From Spisula solida (taxonomy: Eukaryota; Mollusca; Bivalvia; Venerida; Mactridae), in assembly GCA_947247005.1 (NCBI GenBank), contig OX365945.1, positions 15,444,501 to 15,508,500 on the forward strand: a stretch of DNA of 64,000 bases, written 5' to 3'. A program made the position numbers and the translations under genes. The notes under the pieces were generated by a model that saw only the letters and a list, made by a program, of their open reading frames with translations, had not been told where the DNA came from and searched no databases. Positions 28,401 to 34,409 of this stretch are shown one piece after another; positions within the stretch are counted from its first letter, which is position 1, and each line of letters opens with the position of its first letter.

Positions 28401-30221
28401 TTGTTTCATCATCCATTATTTGACTATCATGACATACAGATAGTGTGAATATGATTATGAATCAGTTGAATGATACTGGTAAGTGTTACAACATGTACCA
28501 CAAGATTGAGACAGTTATCAAGACTCAAGTACTCATAAACGTTCACACTTTGTTATTTCACATTGTTTTTCAAACCGACTATCACTTACCCCGCTTGCGT
28601 ATCAGTTGCAGAACAATATAATTAAAGTATATATGAAGTAGGGGTGTAACGCTACGCTCACCTTGCGATACGATACGTATCACGGTACGGAGTATACGAT
28701 ACAATACGTATCGCGATACAAATTGTTTAACATGAAGACAGGATAATGAGCATCTTTTCTGTTTAAACTTTATAACATTACAGGATTTTCCCCTTATACT
28801 CTAGCAGAGCCTTTATAAGACCTTTTCTCCAAGGAAAATGTGTTTTTCCTTAACAAAATCAGTTCCCCATATTACATGTATCAGTCAGTTCTTTTTCCTA
28901 ATTAAGGTCTTAAATGAAAATGAAGGTAAAAAGACTTCTCATGAATGCCAACAACAGCCCCATTTTAGCCATCACCTTTCACCTTTAGTTTCACTTAGTC
29001 ATTATTATGCTTCCTTTAAAATTATTTTTAAAACAAAAATAACATATTCGTTGTATGAGCTATCAAGGAGTCAACGTTTTTTGTCCGTCGTATTTCGTAT
29101 TTTCAGTCCGGATACGTACGATCCCGAACAGACTTTAGTCATTTTGCATTAAAAAAATGGCTGCCTCTATGTGAACGTGTTCCACAATCTATATATAGCA
29201 CAGGTAATAGTAAGTTGAGTACGGGCGAGTACGGATTACACCAGGGAACCCGATTCGCCCCTATGTCGCCGCGAGTTTCACGCTGGACGGTAACAAATGC
29301 ATTATTGATTCAGTAATGTCGCTGTCGGAGTTTATCAATAACAATGAGCGACGTCCCCACGTTCGATATATAAATAATGTCAAGCAAATGATACTTAATA
29401 GTACCTCATTTTAACTAGAGAATGGGTAGAGGCCGTATCGTAGCCGTACCGTTGATGAACTCAAAACCTTGATCTTGTTTGTTCAAATGTATGGTTCAAC
29501 AAACTTCTTAGAGTCCATAATGTTACAGGAGGTGTAAATTATAACATAATTGAAATTGAATAAACAATGAAAATAACATAGAGCTTGAGTTACCTGTCAT
29601 AACACTAACAGAATATTCAAATAATTTGTCAACAAAATGTAGAACAACAGTAGACCATTGTAGTTAGCGCCATATATCATGAGATGGTAGATACATAATT
29701 TTGTCAAAACTCAGAAACTTAAATATGATTTGGTAAAAATAAAGAATAGGTGACAGATTTGCATTTCAAAACTTTTTTAGAAAAAAGTAGAAGCACAGAC
29801 TTATTCTTCTTTTCAAATAAAAACCATCATATATTGACTAATTGAGTAATAAGTAGCTATTAAAAAGAATTGGGTTTAAGATAACAATGAGAAATCATTT
29901 AACCTCTACGCAATATTTCCTAAAATGTTTGAAAAACAACAAAATATCACGCAAATGGGCGTGATACATCGCGAAAACTGATTACGTTATATAAAGTAAA
30001 AGATGCTAAAATGATAAGATCTGTTATAATAATCGTAAATGCAGCGAGTGTAATCAAATTTGAAGGCAAACGTAAATATATACCTTTTGTGATTTTCCAT
30101 TTTTGTGTATACCGTTTGTTTTATGCGCGTATCCATTCATTTTACCGTTTAAATGCACAGTTCCATTCTGCCCATCCACAAGAGCCACCATCTTGAAACG
30201 CTTTGACCTTTCACCTTGCAT
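1186..30221 (-). CDS. SPTLC2: Serine palmitoyltransferase subunit 2, exons 1-8 (3' end outside window)
   Basis: Eight coding exons join in frame on the minus strand: 30221-30084, 16790-16605, 11611-11457, 6069-5921, 4904-4780, 2746-2653, 2211-2106 and 1405-1186. Introns are GT-AG and phases agree at every junction (0, 0, 2, 1, 0, 1, 2, 0). They give 391 residues that follow human SPTLC2 from its N-terminus to just past the PLP lysine (residue 378 here, 379 in human). SPTLC2 pairs with SPTLC1 in the ER membrane and condenses L-serine with palmitoyl-CoA to 3-ketosphinganine, the first committed step of sphingolipid synthesis. Visible: an Asn/Gly-rich N-terminus, a membrane helix near residues 67-87, NHAS (His 262), DEAHS (Asp 343, His 346) and GTFTKSFG (Lys 378). 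About 170 C-terminal residues are missing beyond position 1. No frameshift or stop was found, so the gene looks intact as far as it can be read. Confidence 0.95.
1644..1905. repeat. 127-bp tandem duplication in SPTLC2 intron 7
   Basis: A block beginning AAATTTGGACAGCTATAA occurs at 1644 and again at 1771. The second copy carries about 15 extra bases near its end. A few substitutions separate the copies, so the duplication is not brand new. The rest of intron 7 (1406-2105) holds nothing else recognisable. Confidence 0.85.
2106..2211 (-). CDS. SPTLC2: SPTLC2 exon 7
   Basis: 106 bases, acceptor GTTTTACAG, donor TACAG|GTGAG. It reads [16 protein letters not shown], then [15 protein letters not shown], matching human MQSLEKLLKDAIVYGQ and [15 protein letters not shown]. 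The phase-2 donor splits a Ser codon completed by exon 8. Confidence 0.95.
2212..2652. other. SPTLC2 intron 6, no further feature
   Basis: 441-base intron between exons 6 and 7. I see no repeat or conserved element in it. Confidence 0.6.
2653..2746 (-). CDS. SPTLC2: SPTLC2 exon 6
   Basis: 94 bases, acceptor TTGCTTTCAG, donor ACA|GTAAGT, ending in phase 1. It reads [17 protein letters not shown], then [14 protein letters not shown]. The His of NHAS (residue 262) corresponds to the conserved His that stacks on the PLP ring in bacterial serine palmitoyltransferase. Nearly identical to human over this stretch. Confidence 0.95.
3238..3258. repeat. Short CA microsatellite
   Basis: An interrupted (CA)n run in SPTLC2 intron 5. 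Confidence 0.7.
3675..4288. mobile_element. Interspersed element, copy of the one at 20866
   Basis: Starts ATTCTAACACGATCCGCGG and runs parallel to 20866-21552 at high identity, including GTGTTACAGCTATGACGCAT. Its 3' hairpin has lost most of the middle compared with the other copy. No ORF, no clear TIR. It lies in SPTLC2 intron 5. Confidence 0.8.
4558..4758. mobile_element. Short TAGGGG...CCCCTG element
   Basis: Ends TAGGGGAAATG and GAACCCCTG; the interior carries GAGGGTCAAAATGTGGCTT, found again near 18531 and in diverged form near 16976. No clear TSD. Probably a non-autonomous hAT-like remnant. Confidence 0.45.
4780..4904 (-). CDS. SPTLC2: SPTLC2 exon 5
   Basis: 125 bases: two bases complete Gly 210, then 41 codons end in AAG|GTAAGA, phase 0. 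It reads [20 protein letters not shown] and then [16 protein letters not shown], matching human LDKHEELEELVARFLGVEA and [16 protein letters not shown]. It is too short and too edge-bound to stand out as an ORF. Confidence 0.95.
5191..5361. repeat. Palindromic (hairpin) element
   Basis: Two arms of about 75 bases (with GTGCTCATTA and GAGTTTTATTAAAC and their complements) around a short loop. No TSD is obvious. It lies in SPTLC2 intron 4. Confidence 0.75.
5614..5722. repeat. Palindromic (hairpin) element, second family
   Basis: Arms of about 40 bases, TGTAGGATAAGGATATCTCA and its inverse, around a roughly 28-base loop. A different family from the one at 5191, in the same intron. Confidence 0.8.
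5921..6069 (-). CDS. SPTLC2: SPTLC2 exon 4
   Basis: 149 bases. The first base completes Asp 160, and the last base starts Gly 210. It encodes [10 protein letters not shown] and SGSRQEMG, family landmarks of the alpha-oxoamine synthase fold (human [18 protein letters not shown]). The human VCST is PSGS here, a modest change beside a conserved motif. Acceptor TTTATTTCAG, donor ATGG|GTAAGC. Confidence 0.95.
6418..6632. repeat. 53-bp tandem array, 4 units
   Basis: Units start TGCATGTTTAAGCAT at 6421, 6474, 6527 and 6580, an exact 53-base step. They differ by a few substitutions. SPTLC2 intron 3. Confidence 0.9.
6633..8210. other. SPTLC2 intron 3 segment, nothing recognised
   Basis: AT-rich intron sequence. 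A tRNA-like fragment near 7440-7500 is too weak to call. No other repeat seen. Confidence 0.5.
8211..9054. repeat. Degenerate minisatellite around GACCATAGCTGTCAC
   Basis: The core GACCATAGCTGTCAC recurs many times at about 24-base steps in 8211-8339 and 8777-9054. The array is split by the element at 8341-8776. Units drift (CATCGCTGTCAC, CACAGCTGTCAC). Confidence 0.85.
8341..8776. mobile_element. GGACGGACG-type interspersed element, internally duplicated
   Basis: Starts AACAAAACTGCGTTCAATAA, ends CGATACGGGGGCATAAAAA; the middle segment with AATTAGGTCAAGGTGAAGG is present twice (about 8410 and 8570). A related single copy is at 16191. Both copies carry a GGCATAT/GGGGGCAT inverted motif at the 3' end. 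It sits inside the minisatellite. Confidence 0.75.
9840..10140 (-). mobile_element. tRNA-derived SINE
   Basis: On the minus strand a tRNA-like head with a B-box-like GGTTCGATCC analogue (complement of GGGATCGAACCC at 10072) leads into the body motif TTTTCAGTGTTTCCCACC, shared with copies at 26056 and 52834. Left end uncertain. The 110-codon open frame on the plus strand here is a by-product. Confidence 0.65.
10129..10205. repeat. Perfect 30-base inverted repeat
   Basis: Arms 10129-10158 and 10176-10205 are exact inverse complements with a 17-base spacer. The arm begins CGTCCCTTTGGCGCAACAAG. The same 30 bases occur at 62980-63009. Confidence 0.95.
10206..11456. other. SPTLC2 intron 3 segment, nothing recognised
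   Basis: AT-rich intron sequence, including a short direct repeat of CTACAACAAGATTTGTTTGT near 10650-10690. No gene seen. Confidence 0.5.
11457..11611 (-). CDS. SPTLC2: SPTLC2 exon 3
   Basis: 51 codons plus two bases, after TATTTTCAG| and before GA|GTAAGT. It reads [18 protein letters not shown], then [10 protein letters not shown] and THDYGWSY, matching human DFENFYTRNLY, GARVDIMERQSHDYNWSF. This is the linker leading into the catalytic aminotransferase-like fold. The donor splits an Asp codon that exon 4 completes. Confidence 0.95.
11612..12616. other. SPTLC2 intron 2 segment, nothing clear
   Basis: Contains TATTTATTTAATGCTTTG (about 11947), similar to an internal motif of the element at 20489, so a decayed copy may lie here. 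No gene seen. Confidence 0.45.
12617..13113. mobile_element. PIF/Harbinger-like MITE, copy 1
   Basis: TIRs GGCCAGAGTTCTTTGATTTT and its inverse (ending AACTCTGGCC), flanked by a CTA duplication (12614-12616, 13114-13116). 497 bp, no transposase. TIRs opening GGCC with 3-bp TSDs fit the PIF/Harbinger superfamily. SPTLC2 intron 2. Confidence 0.85.
13507..13739. mobile_element. Small TIR element, ACAGATAAG ends
   Basis: Left end ACAGATAAGG, right end CTTATCTGT, with GGGTATT and AATACGC-type inner matches. About 233 bp and AT-rich. No convincing TSD. Confidence 0.5.
14511..14966. repeat. 68-bp tandem array
   Basis: Units beginning AGGGACTGGATCTGAGATCC repeat at 68-base steps (14531, 14599 and on), about six units with one shortened. 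Each contains the palindromic pair GGATCTGAGATCC and GATCTCAGCTGTCATTG. SPTLC2 intron 2. Confidence 0.92.
15104..15480. mobile_element. PIF/Harbinger-like MITE, copy 2
   Basis: Same family and orientation as 12617. TIR GGCCAGAGTTCTTTTATTTT, TSD TTA on both sides (15101-15103, 15481-15483). 377 bp. Confidence 0.88.
16191..16456. mobile_element. GGACGGACG-type interspersed element, single unit
   Basis: AACAAGACTGCGTTCAATAA to CGATACGGGGGCATAAAAA, the shorter relative of 8341-8776. Contains the GACGGACAGACGGACGAACG stretch. No ORF, TSD unclear. Confidence 0.75.
16515..16583. repeat. Fragment of the 27788 TIR element
   Basis: Matches the inverse of 27788-27865 (GGGAGATCAGGGCCTGGC end and TTTGAGATGAGAT). 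It sits 21 bases 3' of exon 2 of SPTLC2 in transcript sense. Confidence 0.6.
16605..16790 (-). CDS. SPTLC2: SPTLC2 exon 2, membrane helix
   Basis: 62 codons, bounded by TATTTTCAG| and CCC|GTAAGC, phase 0 at both ends. It holds the family signature [17 protein letters not shown], close to human AFEETPMLVAVLTYVGYG, followed by a hydrophobic helix and IRDFLNDLG (human LRDFLRYW). This is the single N-terminal membrane anchor region that places the enzyme in the ER membrane. Clear homology and clean splice sites. Confidence 0.95.
17224..17626. mobile_element. PIF/Harbinger-like MITE, copy 3
   Basis: Same family. TSD TAA on both sides (17221-17223, 17627-17629). The right end reads TGCC rather than GGCC. 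403 bp, in SPTLC2 intron 1. Confidence 0.88.
17888..17955 (+). repeat. tRNA-like sequence, probable SINE head
   Basis: A-box-like GGCCACATGGTAAGTGC and B-box-like GGTTCGAAT at tRNA spacing. The acceptor stem does not pair, so not a tRNA gene. Confidence 0.45.
18493..18601. mobile_element. Short CAGGGG...CCCCTG element
   Basis: CAGGGGTATGGAATTC at one end and ATGGAACCCCTG at the other, 109 bp. The interior GAGGGTCAAAATATGGCTT is shared with 4558-4758. No TSD found. Confidence 0.5.
19826..20060 (-). mobile_element. tRNA-derived SINE
   Basis: Minus-strand tRNA-like head (TGGTCGAGTGGGTAA, GGTTCGAATCTTGG), then a shortened body ending in the family tail GGCAGGGATAAAACC. It lacks the TTTCCCACC core present in the longer copies. 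Confidence 0.75.
20489..21754. mobile_element. Palindrome-headed element, interrupted copy
   Basis: Begins AGGATATTTGTTTGTTTTG with a hairpin of about 65-base arms, ends CAGTTAGCATTAAATAA. Matches 45238-45786 in inverse orientation. It is split by the insertion at 20866-21552. No ORF or TIR. SPTLC2 intron 1. Confidence 0.88.
20866..21552. mobile_element. Nested insertion with TAA duplication
   Basis: 687 bp inserted in the element above, flanked by TAA (20863-20865, 21553-21555); the empty site is seen in the copy at 45238. Its 3' end is a hairpin of about 80-base arms (21383-21552) with loop ACTCGTGCTACGCACTCG. A second copy is at 3675. Confidence 0.85.
22348..22515 (-). mobile_element. SINE body fragment
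   Basis: Shares AGCTCTTTCCGAATAGACT and TTCAACGTGCCCGG with the copy at 52834. The tRNA-like head is absent. Confidence 0.6.
23180..23300. mobile_element. Short hairpin MITE
   Basis: Ends ATATTGATCTTA and TAAGATCAATAT, then GGATAAGGACAACCAATC with its inverse. Arms of about 50 bases, total about 120. TSD not resolved. Confidence 0.65.
23452..23953. mobile_element. hAT-like MITE
   Basis: Ends TAGGGGTG and CACCCCTA, flanked by an 8-bp duplication matching 7 of 8 (GTATGTCG / ATATGTCG, 23444-23451 and 23954-23961). 502 bp; the interior is rich in CGATAGTT and GCAATAGTATCG steps. The 8-bp TSD and TIR type fit hAT. Confidence 0.8.
23962..25424. other. SPTLC2 intron 1 segment, nothing clear
   Basis: Part of a tRNA-like remnant near 23965-24030 (GGGATCAAACG on plus). 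Otherwise unremarkable AT-rich sequence; several 60-85 codon open frames show no domain. Confidence 0.45.
25425..25690. mobile_element. Mutator-like MITE
   Basis: 21-base perfect TIRs beginning CAATCTCATTAAAATCAG, flanked by a perfect 10-bp duplication CCATAAGGTT (25415-25424, 25691-25700). 266 bp, no transposase. TSD length is typical of Mutator-like elements. SPTLC2 intron 1. Confidence 0.9.
26056..26360 (-). mobile_element. tRNA-derived SINE, near full length
   Basis: Minus-strand head with GGTTCGAATCTCAG, core TTTTCAGTGTTTCCCACC, then GAGTGTATTCGGAAAGAGCT and the 3' part GGCAGGGATAAAACCG. Best-preserved copy here. Overall layout resembles bivalve MetaSINE/RUDI-type elements. Confidence 0.8.
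27173..27478. mobile_element. CAGGG-ended element
   Basis: Left end CAGGGATGTGGAAATTTCC, right end GGAATTCCACACCCCTG. The interior repeats ACTTGCCC / GGGCAAGT steps. No matching TSD. Confidence 0.55.
27788..28061. mobile_element. TIR element of about 275 bp
   Basis: GCCAGGTCCCGATCTCCCGA at the left; GGGAGATCGGGGTCAGGTC at the right. A fragment of the same family is at 16515. TSD unclear. Confidence 0.6.
28133..28275. repeat. Diverged repeat, copy without extra segment
   Basis: TTTGCAAATCCTGTTCATCA to TGATAGTTTTGATA; second copy at 31032-31264. The copies flank the SPTLC2 first exon. Confidence 0.8.
28639..28730. mobile_element. hAT-like terminus, other end not found
   Basis: TAGGGGTGTAACGCTACG followed by palindromic CGATACGTATCACGGTACGG steps, typical of the subterminal repeats of animal hAT elements. 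No matching CACCCCTA downstream. Confidence 0.4.
28731..30083. other. SPTLC2 intron 1, 5' part, nothing clear
   Basis: AT-rich; the 104-codon open frame at 28838-29152 has no recognisable domain. A CpG-bearing patch near 29220-29300 has no assigned role. Confidence 0.45.
30084..30221 (-). CDS. SPTLC2: SPTLC2 coding exon 1
   Basis: This exon encodes a low-complexity, Asn-Gly-rich N-terminus with LNGKMNGY and [11 protein letters not shown], the same character as the human SPTLC2 start. It ends AAAAG|GTATAT in phase 0, which fits exon 2. Two in-frame ATGs compete, at 30221 and 30191, both with A at -3. The upstream one is the first ATG after an in-frame TGA and gives numbering within one residue of human at the PLP lysine, so I chose it; 30191 has G at +4 and may also be used. 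It lies about 13.3 kb upstream of exon 2, and the link depends on phase and the N-terminal resemblance, not on read-through. Confidence 0.72.
30204..30216 (-). promoter_or_regulatory. DR1-like nuclear-receptor half-site pair at SPTLC2 start
   Basis: On the minus strand the bases read AGGTGA-A-AGGTCA, a direct repeat of half-sites with one spacer base, the layout bound by HNF4 or PPAR/RXR type receptors. It lies between the two candidate ATGs of SPTLC2, so it is either 5' UTR or early coding sequence. Short motifs like this arise by chance; function is unproven. Confidence 0.2.
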
Positions 30222-31031
30222 CTTCCGATCTATAAATAGACCGCGTGATCAACAGTGTAGAACTACGGTGGACCAGGCGGGACAAAATAACTATGATTTA
30301 TCGATTTCGACTCTCGCATTCAATATCGCACAATCTGTTAACTATGACCAGGTAGTTGTATTAGTAATAAAACTACCTGCTATGACGTTATCTGCTATGT
30401 TTTTATAGAGCGAATTGTATGTGTTATTTGATAAAATGGAGAAAATCTGATAAACTTTGAATTTCCATTAAAATGAAAGAAGGTCTGGCTCTTTGAAGTG
30501 TACAGTAGTGTTTTATTCCTTGACCAATTTTAATAAATGATCGATGTATCATTGTGATTAAACTTCGTGATTGTAAAGCTGAATAATATATCTATTGCAC
30601 AGGAGATACAGGATTCTGAGAACAAACGAGATTTCGCGAGATTTCAGAAGATTGCCGCGAGATATTGTGACCGGATTTGGTACATCATTCCAATCTTTGT
30701 AGGCCTGTTTTTAGATCTTTGAATGAGCCATAGAATCTGTTATCTACAGTTGGACAAAGAAGATTTCGATCATGTTTAAAACAGACAAAATGCATTAAAT
30801 TAGCATAGCTACGTAACAACCCTTTTTCTGGAGTTATTTACTGTAAACAAAGCCCTCTTAAACAGGCTACTTTGATACCATGTACGCCAGGGCCCTCATT
30901 TCACCATTTTGGGTCCGAAATTCGACCCATTCCCCAATTAAATGAATATATATTTCCCCCTATTTTCTGAAAAAAATCTCAACCCTTTTTTATTTATTTT
31001 GAAGTCAATGAAGAACCTTCAGTAGGCCTAC
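30222..31031 (-). promoter_or_regulatory. SPTLC2 upstream region, likely promoter
   Basis: This is the upstream flank of the first SPTLC2 exon. It is richer in CpG steps than its surroundings. A TTCGCGAGAT stretch (30633-30642) resembles the TCTCGCGAGA promoter motif. A TATAAATA near 30230 is on the plus strand, so it is not a convincing TATA box for this gene. No TSS can be fixed. A CAGGGCCCTCATTTC stretch near 30889 resembles the 48232 micro-element. Confidence 0.35.
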
Positions 31032-31264
31032 ATTTGCAAATCCTGTTCATCAGCCAAGGGGTCTGTGTCGACTCACAGCTAGACCCCTATATAATGTGTA
31101 CACCAGTTGTTATAGCTTGGAATTGACTTTTTTGTACAGTAAATGTGTAAGAATAGGAATATTTTATTTAACCAATCAAGGGTCATAATACATTCATGAC
31201 ATGTAAATCACAGTATAAAAATCTAATGAACATGTGTATTACTAATATGATAGTTTTGATAATT
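31032..31264. repeat. Diverged repeat, copy with 89-base extra segment
   Basis: Same as 28133-28275 but with 89 more bases, bounded by ATGTGTA at 31143-31149 and 31232-31238. Confidence 0.8.
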
Positions 31265-31380
31265 ATAAAAGACAAAATTCCCGTTTTCTTTAAAACGACG
31301 CGAAATTCCCCTATCCGAGGTCGCCTTGCTCTAGTCCCCAAAAGTGTAGTTAGGGTCTACCTGACATTCTTGTCCACAAG

Positions 31381-31721
31381 CAGGCGCATAGCTACCTGTA
31401 CGCAGAATACGCATCTGCGTACACATACTTCTCAAAAAGTGAAAAAATAAAGGATCGAAAAATGCAATAAAAACTGATGCCCAAGCCCTAAGGGGGGTAA
31501 TCCTTTAGTATTTTCAGCACTTCTTAGAAACGTTTTTAAAAAGCTATATGCAAACAAAAAAAACCTAGTTTTATCAGTAAAAATATTGTTAATGATGATG
31601 CAAAAAACACGCAAGAACGCACCAGAGACGTTTTATAGAACACAATTTTTCTGGGGGAGCATGCCCCAGACCACCCTAGCCTTATTGCGTACACATTGAA
31701 ATACCTCTAGCTACGCCCCTG
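31381..31721. mobile_element. CAGG...CCTG element with 5-bp duplication
   Basis: CAGGCGCATAGCTACCTG left, CTAGCTACGCCCCTG right, flanked by ACAAG (31376-31380, 31722-31726). 341 bp, no transposase. Confidence 0.7.
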
Positions 31722-32068
31722 ACAAGCCATTGCCTATCGCGATTTTAATGCATTTGTTCCCTTTCAGTGCTTTGATTTTGTTAGTAAATAAACTGTCGAT
31801 TATTATGGTGTGGTTTAATCTAAGCTTGCCAAAGTCCTGTTATATCATTGTTTGATTAAGCCTGTTAAAACTTGTATGTATATGTTGTTACCACAATTTT
31901 TATTCAAAAATATCGGACCATACCCCATCGAATGTTCCGCAACACCAAGCCAACACACGCTGAGAGCGTGATTTAAACGTAAAACGAGATATATCGGCAA
32001 TCAGATGAGACGTTAGTTCTAAACGTATATTTTACATAAAAAACGTTAAGTTTATTGTTTGGTTGGGT

Positions 32069-32102
32069 CACGCATGTTAATTACATTTAATTACCATGCG
32101 TG
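32069..32102. mobile_element. 34-bp minimal element (two fused ends)
   Basis: CACGCATGTTAATTA at one end and ATTTAATTACCATGCGTG at the other, with nothing between. Flanked by a perfect 7-bp duplication GTTGGGT (32062-32068, 32103-32109). The ends match 43541-44989. Confidence 0.85.
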
Positions 32103-32106
32103 GTTG

Positions 32107-32175
32107 GGTGCATATGAAATTTAATCTGAAGAAGGCATAATGCCGGAAACGTTAAAGATAAAAAATGTATGCACC
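32107..32175. repeat. Hairpin with CTGAAGA...GAAAC core
   Basis: GGTGCATA (32107-32114) pairs with TATGCACC (32168-32175); inside, TTTAA pairs with TTAAA and GGCA with TGCC around CTGAAGA and GGAAAC. Reminiscent of sequences found in retroelement ends. Confidence 0.5.
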
Positions 32176-32443
32176 GACGAGTTGATCATTGTTCTTGGTT
32201 GAGCTCATTATACAGTTGCATATAATGACACATAATTCAATAGAAGTTTTTCGAGTAGCGTCATAAACCACAAAGTGCCACCAAAGGTAAAGGTCACAAA
32301 CCACTAAATAAAATTGTTCTTTTGACAATTGTCAGCCCCAGATTATATCATGTTAAAGTCTATGGCCAGTTGACAGACCTATATCATTGAAAAGCAGTAT
32401 GTTTCAGCTACAAAATAAAACAAAAAATAGGGGGTCATGTTTA

Positions 32444-32973
32444 AAGGTGCTGCCTCACAGATTTGGCTAAATTTTTTGTATATCGTGATTTTCCAACTTA
32501 ACCAAGTATTGATGTAACAGAAAGCAACTGACGGTTGGTTTATGAAAGATTTGGAGCAAATAAGCAATTTTAACCACTCTCGATATCGCCAACTGAGTAT
32601 TTATTTCTTGAAAAAAAACCGCTAAGTTTCGTTCCAACACGCTTTGTGAATTATGTAATTCACGCGTGATCGAACCGGTACATCAACAAACTACAGCGTA
32701 AACATCAGTGAGGTATTTGGTTCGTTTTTCGATTCGTTTTCATCAAATGCGAACAAATTTCAGGCAATTTAAGTAATAGTAGTGTTAATTTTATTAATAC
32801 CCTATATAATTTCTGATGTAAAAATACTAAATAACTACTGAATGCCGAAGTTCCTCAAGTTATTTTAGATGTCAGTGTTGTTGTTTATGGGATATACAGG
32901 CAACTATACCAAAATTACGCGAATATCTGACAATTTTATTTTATTTTTACACCAATATGTGAGGCAGTCCCTT
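32444..32973. mobile_element. TIR element, AAGGTGCTGCCTCAC ends
   Basis: Left AAGGTGCTGCCTCACAGATT, right inverse AAGGGACTGCCTCACATATT. 530 bp, no ORF of note, TSD unclear. Confidence 0.6.
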
Positions 32974-33451
32974 GAATATAAGAAATATTTTGTTCGCCAA
33001 ATGCGGTCGACAAATTTTTACTGACGCGCGAACTGATCCAATGTGGGTTTTACCCTGCTCTACTTTTGCTTTGTCCAATATGCCAAAAACTCAAAATATT
33101 CCAGATGAAACACATCCACTCATTCAACTACATGTATACAATACTTTTAAACTCAATAAGATGATTCTAGTTCCATTGAATAGAATAGAATATAGTTTAT
33201 TTTCCAAATTCTGGACCCTCTCGGGTATACAATTTTGATATTTACATAAAAGGCAATCCAAAGTTTAAAACAAGTTCAAAGTAAAAGAGAAAACATATAA
33301 ACAAACATGTAAATAATACTGATCAGAAAATAACAAAACAAAATAAAATAATAAAAACAATAGTGACCGATTTTGGTCTGCGTATGTATTTAGTGGTTTA
33401 TGACCTAAAGTTGCCTACAGATACAACGAAGAAATATTGTACCGTCCCATA

Positions 33452-34164
33452 CACTAACCACTTTTCTAATTGGTCCCTTTTCAAACCTCAAATACGATCA
33501 TAATTAATGTATGGAATTGTCCTATCATTAAATGCCAAAGTATGCATGTTTGAACAGTCATGCGATCAATTTGCATTATCGCCATCAAATAATATGATCA
33601 CAGTTAAAGGTATACTACTCAAACTATGCTAAGGGTCAAGAAATCAATTTTCATATCTGTCTTACGTTTTGAAATGAACAAAACCGATTAAGAAAATGTT
33701 GTCCAATTAATAAAAAAAACGTCTAAACTGATGCTAAATTTCGAAAATTAATGTCTTGCATTTGACAAGCATTGTCAAAATGACGTCGTTTTCTAGGTAA
33801 CTGATAAGTCCTATTGCAAGAACCACAGTGGCAAGAATAACATGGAATTGTTGTCCAGTTTTTCTTCGCATATCGTGTAAGAGCCAAAATGACAATAAAT
33901 GGACCGCATTCTGTTATTACAGAAGCTTGAATGCAGCACGAACATTTGAATTGGGTTGGGCTTATCAGTACTAAGACATTAAATTTTGAAGTTATCTCCA
34001 TTCGTTCGCAATATTGCAGATGTAGCATTATGTTTCTGAAAATTCTATCAGTCAATCTTATTCATTGTGCAAAATATTTGAATGGAAAATTTCTTGACCC
34101 TTATCACATTTTGAGTAGTATATTACAGGTTCGAAAAGTGACCTATTCGAAAAGTGGTTGAGTG
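33452..34164. mobile_element. TA-flanked TIR element
   Basis: Ends CACTAACCACTTTTCTAAT and, inverted, CACTCAACCACTTTTCGAAT; TA at 33450-33451 and 34165-34166. An inner inverted match (ATACTACTCAAA, AAGGGTCAAGAAA) shows the left arm carries about 110 extra bases. Open frames of 76 and 110 codons in it are not real genes. Confidence 0.7.
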
Positions 34165-34409
34165 TACTTTCTTAAAAGATTTAGGGGATTTAAAGCAATG
34201 CTTAAAAAATATATACCGAAACGTTAATGAAACACAGGGTATTTTTGCAATATCTTGTGATCTCGTTGTTCAAATTTTTTTTTGAAACATCAGACAAGAA
34301 AAGTGTCTATGGTTACGTTGCACCTTGTCATTTAGGGTAGCATTGTGTGACAGCGAACCGCTCACTTCCGACAAGAGCAAACGTACAACCGCGTGGTGGC
34401 ATCTATATA

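Noticed and set aside
30229..30239. TATA box for SPTLC2
   Set aside because: TATAAATA is on the plus strand, and its spacing would put the start of transcription almost on the ATG.
32117..32152. Hammerhead ribozyme
   Set aside because: CTGAAGA and GAAAC are present, but the flanking strands pair with each other, which is not the hammerhead fold. Kept only as a hairpin note.
33723..34055. 110-codon Cys-rich minus-strand open frame
   Set aside because: Lies wholly within the TIR element at 33452-34164 and has no known domain.
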